Source of the DNA: Turritopsis dohrnii
Taxonomy: Eukaryota > Cnidaria > Hydrozoa > Anthoathecata > Oceaniidae
Assembly (NCBI GenBank): GCA_027922465.2
Contig: BQMF02000054.1
Coordinates: forward strand, 868,001-932,000
Length of the DNA: 64,000 nt
Direction of reading: 5' to 3'
Shown here: positions 23,295 through 34,042 of the stretch, in pieces
Layout of the letters: every line of letters starts with the position of its first letter
Position numbering within the stretch: position 1 is the first letter of the stretch
The notes under the pieces: generated by a model
Seen by the model: the letters and a program-made list of their open reading frames with translations, nothing else
Database searches by the model: none
Told to the model about the DNA's origin: nothing
Position numbers and translations under genes: made by a program

Positions 23295-25055
23295 CCCAGC
23301 AGGCACCCAACGTTTATTTAACGTTAGTCTAACGTTGATTCTAGGTTTAACGTTACCAACCTAAAATCAACGTTATTCAAACGTTAACTACTTACGTTAG
23401 TATAACGTTAGAAAGTTACATCAGGACAACGTTAAATCTCGTTAATTTACGTTATAATAACGTTAGTGTTACGTTATTTTTTACGTTGTAGTAACGTTAG
23501 TGGTTGGTTAGAATGGAAGTCCTTTAATTAATTTAATTAGTATAACGTAAAATACTTACGTTAGTATGACGTTAAATACTTACGTTAGTATAACGTTAAA
23601 TATTTACGTTAGGTTAACGTTAGAAAGTGACATCAGGACAACGTTAAATTTCGCTATACTAGCGTTAGTGTTACCTTATTTTTTACGTTGTAGTAACATT
23701 GGTGGTTGGTTAGAATGGAAGTCTTTTTTAACGTTAAATACTTACGTTAGTAAGGGCTATCATAGGTAAGTCCTTGAGGATGGTATGAATTTTGATTGGC
23801 ACTTGATACACATTTTCGCCTTTTCAATTAAGAAGTGCATCTCTTGAAAAAACTCGCTTTTACCGTGCTAACCTAGTATTTCCTCTCTGTTTTACGCATG
23901 GTAATATATCTACTATACAACTTGATAAAGATATGTAAATATCGAAAATTTGTAAAAAGATGTGTTTTAACTGTTCATATGTATAAGTCAAACACAACAC
24001 ACACACTGGACATTTGTTTATTTATTATATATCTATTATATACTTCGCGCTAGTCTAGCCGTAAAACGAGAAATCGATGACATATTTTTCTCGATAATTC
24101 CCGACAAAATTAACAGACTTTTCTGCTACAGAACGAAGTGGTGAAATCGAGGCAAGTACAACGGTGTGTGTGCCATCCGCTCTCTTGTTTTTCTTTGTTC
24201 TAAGTTGGCGCCAAAAACCATCCACGAAGAGTTTGTTGTGGTTTCTTCTTGGTTCTGGTTGCTTTTGTGGTTTCTGTTCATGTCTATAACAGCATTTGGT
24301 ATTTGATTCTTTAAATCTCCATAGTAATGTAGTTTAGAGATCTTAGGGAGCTTTGCTTAAAAGCCACTTACTTTTCAGTTTGATTATTTAATTTTGGTTT
24401 TGCTGGCAAGATCTGTACTACATGACTTATAGATGATAGCTAGAGTATTAGGGCCTGCTACTTGATTATTTTGAATAGAAATCTTTTACTCAAGGTTTCT
24501 GCTTAATTTTGTTGTATCACCAGAGTGTTTCGCTTTGTTAACATATGAAAGCACAAAATGTCTGTTATATGGACATATCTCAGCTGGAAAATAAATATCT
24601 GTTCTAAACATGAATTTCCATTGATTTTCATTTATTGCAATTTGCCGTAACCACAAGCATTCGTTTAACACCTTCAGTTACATTTGTTTCTTTTTCTTCT
24701 ATTAGGCATGCGTAAATATTGACATAAAAATATATTTTTCTTGTCAATTAATGGTAAATATCAACTTCTATGACTATTCGCTGTTTTCGTCACTTTCTTA
24801 CTTTGTTGGGATGGACACCGGGATTTGTTTATAATGACTTCAAAAGTCATGACAATGTTATAACATTTTGATGTTGTTAATACAACGTACATTAACGAAA
24901 TTTAACGTTGTCCTGATGTAACTTTCTAACGTTATGCTAACGTAAGTATTTAACGTTATACTACTAAAAAAAAGAATTCCATTCTAACCAAGCACTAACG
25001 TTACGGAAAAAGTAACGTAATATTAACGTTAGTATAACGTTTGGTGCCTGCTGGG
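23295..25055. mobile_element. 1.76-kb non-autonomous element with AACGTT-rich ends
   Basis: The ends are CCCAGCAGGCACCCAACGTT and, inverted, CCCAGCAGGCACCAAACGTT. The left 470 bp and right 160 bp are packed with 'taacgttagtataacgtta' words in both orientations. The middle 1.1 kb has no gene. The superfamily could not be named, and no target duplication was clear. Confidence 0.7.
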
Positions 25056-25059
25056 TGTG

Positions 25060-26660
25060 TTCAATTGTGAGATGGCACCTGCCTTCTTATAGCTTTAGCC
25101 ACTGTCACTTTAGTGATTTTGACCTTCCTGTAGCAAAAATATTTTTCCACTTTACTTCACAGTGCAACATTTTTCAATTTCCCCGCGCTATGCGTAGGAA
25201 ATTGTTTGGTTTACACATTCTATCTATTTATCTATCTATCTCTGTCACAGTTTTTCGTCGTTTTCGGAAAGTACATTCGGATTTCGGATTGTTTGTTTAT
25301 TCAGAATAGTTAATGACTGACCCAAAATCCTATGCTAAATGTTATACAAAAGGATTTTAGGACACCCATGATGGAGTTTTAGTCAAACCTGTCATGTCAG
25401 TTATGTTGACAGGTTTGACTAAAATTGGACAATTTGGGCCAAATTTGGACCAAATTTCGAAAAATCTTCAATTTTCATTAAAGTTTGTACAAAGCACAGA
25501 CGGAAGACGTGGATTTGGAATTTGCCAGTCATTATGTTAGATTTGACCATAATTTACGAAAAAAGTAAAGAAATGAAATTGTGATAAAGCACGATTTATA
25601 TACTTCACTGTGAAAGGACCCATCTGTCTACGCACTGATGCAAACTGAAAGTATAAACATCGTAAGATATATATAGCGTAAGATATTAGTGAACTGTTTT
25701 TCTGGCTCCGTAACATCATAGTGAATTGCAAAGTGGTCAAGATTAAGTTAAATAAATTAAAGAAGGGAGTAATTTGATGAATTCCAGACTGTATCAAATT
25801 ATTAATCGGTCAATTTTCAATTTTATCAAGGGCTGATGCGGAAATTGTTCAAGCCTAATGGCTTCTAGTTCATCTTTATAGAAAGCGTTGACCTTCAGGC
25901 CTCGTGGCCTCTTGTTCTTGGAATATCTCATCCCCTGAGGTTCTAATAAGTCTAAATTTTCTATCAAAATTATATCAAAACCTTCCTAATGACTATGGGG
26001 AGATAACAATTCTCCTATGTAAGTGAATACTTCAGAAGCAATTCAATGTATCGATATTTTACGCTGTCTTGTGGAATAATGTGATCTTAGGATGCTTCAT
26101 ATGCAATAAAAATTTTTGATGGGCTTTATTCAGGTCTATTTGATATGTCTTGTCTCAATTTGCAGACCTGAAAGGATTTGGCATTCAAGACAACTATTTC
26201 TTGTAATTGATCCAAATGAGCTCTATAATAATTTTTAACCAGCTTGGTAATTACATAAAAACCTTACCCATCCTTGTGTTAAATTTGGTTTGGAGAGCAT
26301 TTCAGCAGCAAAAATTATGAGCGTTGGAATTTTCCATCAATTTACATTCTCTAATTTTTTAATCCTTAAGTGCTCCTCACAAATAACTCGCTACCAGTTG
26401 GTGCTTAGAATTTTAGAAAAAAGAAAGTGGATTGATCAATCCTATCTTAACACAAAGTTTGTATTTTTGACATGACTTTGTTATTGGATGAAAAAAAATA
26501 ATTTGACTCAAAAAAAGTTCAGAAATTGACATATTCGCTCACTTAAAAAAAACACGACTAAGAACCAGTAAAAGCTGCCTGGCTGTTCTTAAGCTTTAAG
26601 TTTGTTTGAAGTTTTGTTCTTGTTACTATGTTGACGATTTGAGTTTGAATTAACTTAACA
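25060..26660. other. no gene seen; short hairpin and tandem-repeat relative
   Basis: A perfect-looking stem occurs at about 25380-25425 ('agtcaaacctgtcat' / 'gacaggtttgact'). A relative of the 44.8-kb tandem repeat follows at 25434-25540. No supported coding sequence. Confidence 0.55.
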
Positions 26661-26670
26661 CAGCGTGGTA

Positions 26671-26890
26671 TCTTATCGGAAAAAATTTTGTCGGCACAAA
26701 TTTTCGTCGCCCCAAATTTCTTCGTTACAAAATTTTCGTCACTTGCCACAATTCTTCGTTTTCGTCAGACTTGGTCGAAATACTTTGTCGGTTAAAAGTA
26801 TTGGTCGGTACAAGTTTTCGTCGGCCCAAATTTTTCTTCGGTACAAAATTTCGTCAGCTCGTCAAAAATTCTTCGTTTTTACCGATAAGG
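26671..26890. mobile_element. ~220-bp MITE, CTTATCGG termini
   Basis: The left end is TCTTATCGGAAAAA and the right end is the inverse of CCTTATCGGTAAAAACG, with TA next to both. The inside repeats 'ttttcgtcggcacaaa' variants. The TA flank could suggest a Tc1/mariner-type target, but this is weak. Confidence 0.55.
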
Positions 26891-26950
26891 TATATTTAGA
26901 ATGATTACCTTTCGGTAATGACAAAATATGAGTTGCAGATTGTGTCTTTA

Positions 26951-28290
26951 TAAATATATTTCCCCATAGGGCCAAATGTATGTTAATACGGGCATTTTCC
27001 TTCTCCTCCTCCTCCTTCTCCGTTCACTTTTATAGCCGCAGTTCAGTATTGAATTTTGGCCTAGCCAAGATAAATAAGAATATAGGCTAGTTCTTCAGTG
27101 AAGTGGTACGCCATTTTGTTCAGTCAGTAAAGACGGGTAGTGGAAGTTTTATGCTAACTACTAGCTTTTAAAATGATTCAATAGATTAAACGTTGGATGA
27201 TGGAAATAAATCGTTTTAGTTCAGTGTTTTCCTAAAAGGTTTTGTAAAAACTTTTGAATAAACATGTAAAAAACAGAGAGTGTGCTTCCCTGGATAGTCG
27301 TTTAATCTAATAACAGAAACATAATTTACTATGGATTAATTCCATGATCACGTGTATCGTTTTGATATAATATATATATATGGTATTTTATTTCGTAAAA
27401 ATTAATATATACTGTCAATTTTCCTTAAAGAACAAAGAGCATAAATCAAAACACACAACCCAACATAACAGTTTGTAAATTAAATCAATCCAGAACACAA
27501 ACTTCTACTTTCAGCTATGTAGTGATTTGGCTATGGATGTGTATTTTCACTATCAAAATCTGGGATTTATGAATGTTGTTTTTATTACATAATAAATAAT
27601 GGGTTGTGAACATATTGTTTTTAATCAGAGATGTTTATTCTGAATACCTGAAATTGATTTTATAAAATCTCACTTAAAGCCTATCTCATTTTTGAAAAAC
27701 TCTTCTTTCCTAACATGAAATGCTACAAATAATATATTTGTTAGTAAAGAGTTTGATTGCTTTTGATAATTATATATTTGCTTATGTCTACCCCAGTATT
27801 TGTAATACTATTTTTCTTTTCTTCTTTTGGACACCCGTATACGAATTTGATTGTATAATGTAAGGTAGTTTTATTCGAGTTACAAAAGGCAAGTGTTCTG
27901 TTGAAATACATTGTTTCCAGTGATTTTATGGTATAAAACCATATGATGAAATTGCCTGACACATTGGGGAAAAATTGGTCACATTTAGGTTTTATAAATT
28001 TTTAGCTACACCCATAGTAACTTCTCACTCATTTAGAAGGGAAACCTAAAACCATTTGACCATGAACATGTTCCTTTTATTGTAAGTCCAAAGTAAGTTC
28101 TTTTGTGGTATTATTCCACCCTGATTAGTAAGGATAACATTTTTATCTGAGTATCAGGTTGATGTTAGTTATACCATTGTAATTATTTAATGATACATTT
28201 TTCTTGTGGTTATCAATGTACACACAATAATTGATAAAATTTTCGCAACTTTGGGGAAATATATAGTCGCATTTTTGCGAATCTTGTTAA
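26951..28290 (+). repeat. mosaic dispersed repeat, copy 1
   Basis: Begins 'atatttccccatagggc' and ends 'ttggggaaatatatagtcgc', so the outermost bases are inverted repeats. It contains 'cgttcacttttatagccgca' and 'cagttcagtattga' near 27025-27055 and 'gagttacaaaaggcaagtgt' near 27875. Two further copies are at 38660-42055 (inverted) and 46807-49380 (direct). Confidence 0.7.
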
Positions 28291-28371
28291 AATGTTATGC
28301 ACATATATTGTTGGTGAAAATAGGTTTATCATTTATTTGGCATTTATCGAGAGAATTGACATCCCGAATAG

Positions 28372-28512
28372 TTCTTATTTTACAAACCAAAATTCAGGTT
28401 TTAAATGGTTGGAATAATAATTTGAGTTTCAAGTCGTTCTTATTTTGTTCTCATTTTTGGTCAAATCTGAGGCTCGTGTTCTTATAAAATTGTTCTTATT
28501 AAAAAAGCATGT
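28372..28512 (-). repeat. truncated relative of the 5052-5615 MITE
   Basis: The stretch 'tgaggctcgtgttcttataa' followed by 'aattgttcttatt' and 'aaaaaagcatgt' is the reverse complement of the left end of the MITE at 5052. Confidence 0.6.
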
Positions 28513-28612
28513 ATTAACAGCAGAGTCCAACTAGCTGACCGCATTTCTTTTTTTGAATCTGAGTCCTTCAACAACAGATCAATGCAGACATTAAATAAAT
28601 CTCGATTGCACA

Positions 28613-31600
28613 TCAAACTGCTCCCAGTTTTGATGGCAAAGTTGTACAATGACGAAGTATAGGAATTCTTTCGTTATCATCTCGTGTCTTGCTTTCAGCG
28701 GACTGTCGTATCACCGAAGTGTGTAATGACCTATTGAACTTAACTGTGATTAACAGAAAATATAAAAATAAATGCAAGCAGAAGCCAAGATATATTGGTT
28801 CTCCACTTTCGTATAACATATTGAAAACAGTTCCAAAGCTGTATTTATGCCACGTCTGTTCAATGAACCCATTATAGTTACTAATGATGGACGAAACAAA
28901 TATGGCGAACGTACTAAGCATCAACAAGGGCGCTAAAAAATGATTTAGTTTCAATTTCTTCATCTGTAACGAAGTGGCTTGTTTAATATCTATCTTCATG
29001 AATATCGATATTTGGGTGATCAAGGAGACCATTCGCAAACTATATTTCAGCGAATTCAATATCATATATTCTTTCTTTGATGGAATGTGGCGAGACCAAT
29101 ACGATACTACCACGCACTTCAAAAACCAAAACAAGAATCCGATCATTCCCATGACAACGATAAGAATATCAACGGGATGGATATGTGATTGGCTTTCATC
29201 TTCTGTCCAAGTAGAATTCACCTGACAGAAAACATAAACAAGAAATGTGAGATACCATCCTTTTATTTCAGCAAATATTTATCTCTTCAAGAAAAATTTA
29301 AAACACCTACATTCAACTAACACACCTACATAAAGCTGTCCAAAGAAAAACAGTTTTATTTTTACAAAGATGATAGGTTTTAGTATAGATCAAATTACTT
29401 TCCGACAGTTCGAATAATAGTCGGAAAGGAAGTTTATTTTCAATCCAGCAGCAACATTATGCATGTGCATATTTGCAGCGATGGAGGGCTATATAAGAGA
29501 AAGCACACAGAACACAAGTGTATAGTGTACACAAGCACACGCTTGAGTTATTCTCTGCGATACAGAAACGTACGCGTGAGGTAAACTCAACCCACTAATC
29601 AACCTTTTTCCTTTCATGACGTCACCACAAACGACGAGAGAATCAGTACCAGAACATCCTGCCTAACCCAAACATTCAAAAATACATAAACGCTAAAGAC
29701 GATAAAGACCAAAGACAATAATAAACTTTAAAAATACTACCATGGACGTATAAATCATCCCTTGAAAGATCGTTTTGGAAGCAGGAGTCCCTTGATAATT
29801 CTGCAATCAAAACCTTTATATTTTCCCACAATGCAGTTCACTTGAAAATTTGATCAAATATGGTGATTGTTTATTAGGTCAGTGAGCATGGTCCACAGTC
29901 AATAATGAAAAGTCTTAAAAATCTTTGAATTACACTATGTCAAGAGTGCCTATTTCTCGTTGATTTAAAAATACCCAAAAACTATACCCATCATAAAAGT
30001 TGGCAAAACATAACGAAAATTAAAATTTCTAAAAGAAAGAAGCAGTTTACACGCTGTACTGCCAGTAAATGTCGCAAAATTGCCAGTAAGTGTCGCAATT
30101 CAACAGTAAGTGTCGCAAAATCGTCAGTAAGTGTCGCAACAGTAAATGTCGCAACTTTGTAATTTCGAATTCTAACCAATATTTCCATCCTTGTTTTGAA
30201 CTCGACACTGATTATTCTGATCAAGATGTTGTACTACTCATCACACAGTGCGCTGATGTTACCTACACGACATGTCACCGAGATTGCAACATATAAAAAT
30301 AAGACAGCTATAATTTTCAACATTATGTTTCACATAGCAAGTTGCTTTTACCTGTTTTCGCTAATAGCTACTAGTTACTCTATGCACCATGATTTCCCAA
30401 AGTGAGTCTTGACCGATTGATTTAAAGCAACAAATGTTTCCTTTTCATACCCTCCACATTATACGATCAAAAATCACTTTGTGTAAGTTTGCGACATTTG
30501 CTGTTGATTTTGAAAAACATTATGACATTTATTGTTAAAAAAAATTAAAACAAATGAAAATTCTATTTGCGACACTTACTGGCGATTTTGCGACACTTAC
30601 TGTGAATTGCGACACTTACTGGCAATTTTGCGACATTTACTGGCAGTTTTGCGACATTTACTGGCGATTGCAACATTTGCTGGCAGTACACACGCTTTCT
30701 TGTAAAAAAGTTTTCTTAAGCGTATTGCAAATTATTTTAATCTTCCAGGTTTCGTAAATATATATACTAGAATGGTAGAAACGGAAATTTCAAAGCTGTT
30801 TTTTTAAACGAATACACCGAATTTCAAAATAATTTTTACATCATTGGAAAGCCATTTTGAAGTTCTTTCCACTAGTATATTTTTGTGAAAAATGAAAAAG
30901 TGGTTTTTGAAAAAATAAATTGTAAGGTTACATCTGATGGTATGATACAATGATCGTTCATAAAAATGCCGGCAGACGAGAAAAATGTCAATAGCAACAG
31001 AAATCACTCTTTTTTTAGAAATCCCATTTTAAACATCCAAACACTCACGTATACGGCAGTTGGTGTGGGTATCAGTCTTTTAAAACATCCTAAAGCACAT
31101 ACACCGTTGGTTAATATCTCAAATCTCGATCATCAAAAGTTTGCAGCCAAAACTCTGTTATTTCTGTTTGGATTAACGAGAACATTGCGTGTTGTCTCGT
31201 GCGTTCCAACAAAAGAAAGAGACTTTCAACAAAAGGTTTCGTGATTACAAAATGGTGTGTTACGTCACAAAAAGCATGGCGTAACGTACTTGACATTAAA
31301 AAATTACCTGTTTGTAAAGAAGAGCTGCCACACACACAAAGCAAACATCGGCCATATAACTAAACACGTTCGTCCATGGTCCAACAGATGTGAACTGCAG
31401 TGCTTCCAAGCCTTGAAGAAAAATTAAAATGATCCCACATAAAAAAGCCAAACCACTTGCCTTTGATGAAGAAAGTTTAAATTCTTCAGAAATTTCCAGT
31501 GCTTCGTGAATAATTGGAGGAGAAGCGATTGTATCCTGTCGATTATCAGCGTCAACTTTCAACAAGTTTTGATCGATTAGGACTGCGTGCTCCGCAAATA

Positions 31601-32333
31601 AGATGCAACATATCAACCGGTAGTCAATGATTAAAGCTGCGTAGACATCTGAGAATATGCTAGCACTACTGTTTAATTTTTCTGTAATGAATGTTCTACC
31701 AAGACTTTCTGAGACTTTTATAGATACTATCCACATAGAGAAATTAAAGAGTGCAACCAGTTTCAAGTAATACGACGCTCCGGTAGTTCTTTCTTCACAC
31801 GGAACTTTAAAACGTAAATCGTAATGGTAAAAAGCAGCTTGCAAGATCTTCTGTATCATTCCCACTAAGGACAAAATCCCAGCTGCAGTTTCATGGGTTA
31901 TAAAACACCCAACAGTCAAGATAAATTCCATAAGTGCCAGCGGAATGGTTAGAAGGATAATAAATGTGGAGATGGTGTCATGTTGATATCCTATCGGTTT
32001 GACGTCATCAGAATTTCTCACTTTAAAGAATTTTATCAACCCATATGTTGCTACTAAGATTCCTACAAACGTGATCTTAACCGTCTGGAAAATTTGATAT
32101 TCCTTGTCGTCACCAGGAGACAAGTCTGCAACAGTTGTGACAATGGCTGTGAAACCAAGAATAAAATGTTCAAATGGTTTACTAAAATTTATATTAATTG
32201 ATATCGAGTAGGAAAACAAGATTGAACAGAAAATTAAAGTTACCAAACCAGACAATCCATGAAATGTTGCGTTAATTTCCTGAATAACTGGCTTGTAATC
32301 CACAATGGGATACTCAGTCACATTACAATCCAT
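28613..32333 (-). CDS. otopetrin-like multi-pass membrane protein (two exons)
   Basis: Exon 1 is 32333-31308 and exon 2 is 29221-28613. The 2086-bp intron has GT at 31307-31306 and AG at 29223-29222, in phase 0, giving 544 residues, close to the usual otopetrin length. Otopetrins are plasma-membrane proton channels with about 12 helices. Exon 1 shows a short N-terminus with NAT and NVT glycosylation-type sites, then about eight hydrophobic segments. These include 'LFNFSMWIVS' at about residues 230-240, which resembles the conserved otopetrin segment before the C-terminal half. Exon 2 has three or four more, ending in 'EPIYLGFCLHLFLYF' where the family has its last helix. A short charged tail follows. 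The family call rests on recalled pattern and topology and is moderate; the gene model is stronger. The intron hosts an independent transposon at 30055-30690. Confidence 0.65.
30055..30690. mobile_element. 636-bp element with 5-bp target duplication
   Basis: The ends are TGTACTGCCAGTAAATGTCGC and, inverted, TGTACTGCCAGCAAATGTTGC (shown part by part in positions 30055-30075 and 30670-30690), with CACGC repeated directly on both sides (30050-30054, 30691-30695). Behind each end are 4-6 short repeats of 'cagtaagtgtcgcaa' in opposite orientations, separated by about 400 bp without a gene. Terminal TG/CA with a 5-bp duplication is LTR-like, but the inverted repeats point to a cut-and-paste element. 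Confidence 0.75.
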
Positions 32334-32339
32334 CTTATT

Positions 32340-33480
32340 TCATCGGATCAATCATTTCGAGACGTCATGTGTACAACTTTATCTGTTGCTTGAAAGAAAT
32401 TTTTCAACAAAAATAACAATGGTAAACAAACATTCCTTAGACCAACGCAAAAGTAAACAAAATAGCTCATGTGATCTTTAATCTGTTGACCATGTGATTG
32501 TCATAGAATGTCAACCACATAAAGATATCGTAAATGCGATTCTATGAAAAGATTTTTATTACAAATAATATCAATAGAAGCTTCATTTTTGGAAAGAAAG
32601 AACAGATTATGTTTTCAATTAACGTTCATTTCACCAAACGTTCATTTCACCTAACGTTCATTTCAGCTCAGCAAGAGTTCCTTAGTTATTGAAAGTTTAT
32701 TGATAACATATATAATGTATTATAATTAATTAATACTAGCGGCCAAGGCGGCGTCCCTCGCCGCCTATGTCCAGCCTGCGTTGTGTCACCTCCCAAAGAG
32801 TTCACGTAAAATGGAATTAAGGAGTTGACAATGAAAAGTCTTTACCATCTTATAGAGCTCGAAATTCTGAGCAAAAAAATGTATGGGATCTTATGTCTAT
32901 GACGCACCGTTTCGGAGACATCGTCAATCAAATGTTTTCATGTCGTCATAGAGCCCCGTCCCCAAACATTTTGCCCAAATTTTTTCGTCACCCCATAGCC
33001 AATATCACAGAACTCAAAAAACGTCAGTTATCCCTATTGGTTACCAAGATAATTTTCCCTAAACGTCGCATTCGAGTACGGTCTCAATACAATGGTTTCA
33101 CCACACTGACGTCGCACAAAATAAAATAAAATAATCTTTCTCACAACTCAATCTACCATTTTGCATGACAGACAAACAAACAAACAGACAGACAGAGAAT
33201 TGGCTATTAATATTGATTTACACGTTTAGCTTCTTGATCACACTTTTCTCTTAAGTGTGCCACTGCATCAGAGCCATTATTCCTGGATCTTTTGGGAGAC
33301 ATCATTTCATCAACATTTCATTCCTTAGTTTCAATCTGCAACTTTCCATAAGTTCAATTCTATACATTAGTGCCATATCTACTTCACTTTCATCAGGACT
33401 TACACCTGACGAACTTTCCTCTTTCCTGTTCTTTCATTTAAAATTGTCTATCAATGTCTTGAAATGATCTCGTACAGAAC
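32340..33480. other. intergenic, upstream of the otopetrin-like gene
   Basis: Contains repeated 'cgttcatttcacc' words (32620-32660), a GC-richer patch 'gcggccaaggcggcg' at 32740-32755 and a CAAA/CAGA microsatellite (33165-33198). No coding sequence could be supported; the plus-strand frame at 32893-33129 has no known motif. Confidence 0.5.
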
Positions 33481-33494
33481 GACCATGCATATTT

Positions 33495-33700
33495 CCAAGC
33501 AGCAGTGGCATAACGGTTACGCGTTCGCTGGCACACCAGAGGTTCCGTGTTCGAGTCCCACTCCCTGTGCGTCCCATCTCCCACCCCGTGCTGACGGCAG
33601 CAAAATTGAATGTCAGTTGGAATGACAAAGTAGCCCTCCCCTCGCAGTGCCTATCGGCCAGAAAGTCGGATCTGGGTGATCATGGATAAAAAAATCTCCT
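33495..33700 (+). repeat. tRNA-derived SINE candidate
   Basis: An A-box-like 'TGGCATAACGG' (33505-33515) and a B-box 'GTTCGAGTCCC' (about 33550-33560) are spaced as in a tRNA gene. However, no 3' strand pairs with the 5' end as an acceptor stem, and about 130 bp of unrelated sequence follows. That fits a SINE with a tRNA-type pol III promoter better than a functional tRNA. Confidence 0.5.
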
Positions 33701-33927
33701 TATATATAATAGGTTCAGGGTCTGGGTAACAACTGGGTCTCATGATAATGCCTTGTTTCGTGAGACATGTTTCAAGCTCTTTTAGGTAAATTTCTTTGTT
33801 CAGGTTTTAAAATTATGTCACAGTTGTTTGATTGTAGTCCACACACGATAAATTAACGTCATTCCCTAAAAAATATCTTTTTAGTTTATTCAAAACTAAG
33901 TAAAAAACAATAGAAAAAAGCTGTCCC

Positions 33928-34042
33928 CTTGATCGTCGTCAACACACGCTGGACCCACCCGTGCTTGATCGTCGTCAACACACGCTGGACCCACCCGTCC
34001 TTGATCGTCGTCAACACACGCTGGACCCACCCGTGCTTGATC
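33928..34042. repeat. 36-bp minisatellite, 3.2 copies
   Basis: Units start at 33928, 33964 and 34000, with a partial copy from 34036, each beginning CTTGATCGTCGTCAACACAC and ending in 'ctggacccacccgtg'. The length is twelve codons, so one minus-strand frame reads as a repeated 'RVGPACVDDDQ' peptide. The array contains the stop codon of the neighbouring channel gene. Confidence 0.9.

Noticed and set aside
29470..29620. Solo LTR with TATA box ('ggctatataagagaaag')
   Set aside because: The TATA-like word is suggestive, but no terminal TG/CA pair, duplication or second copy was found.
33498..33570. Functional tRNA gene
   Set aside because: A and B boxes are present, but the ends do not pair as an acceptor stem.
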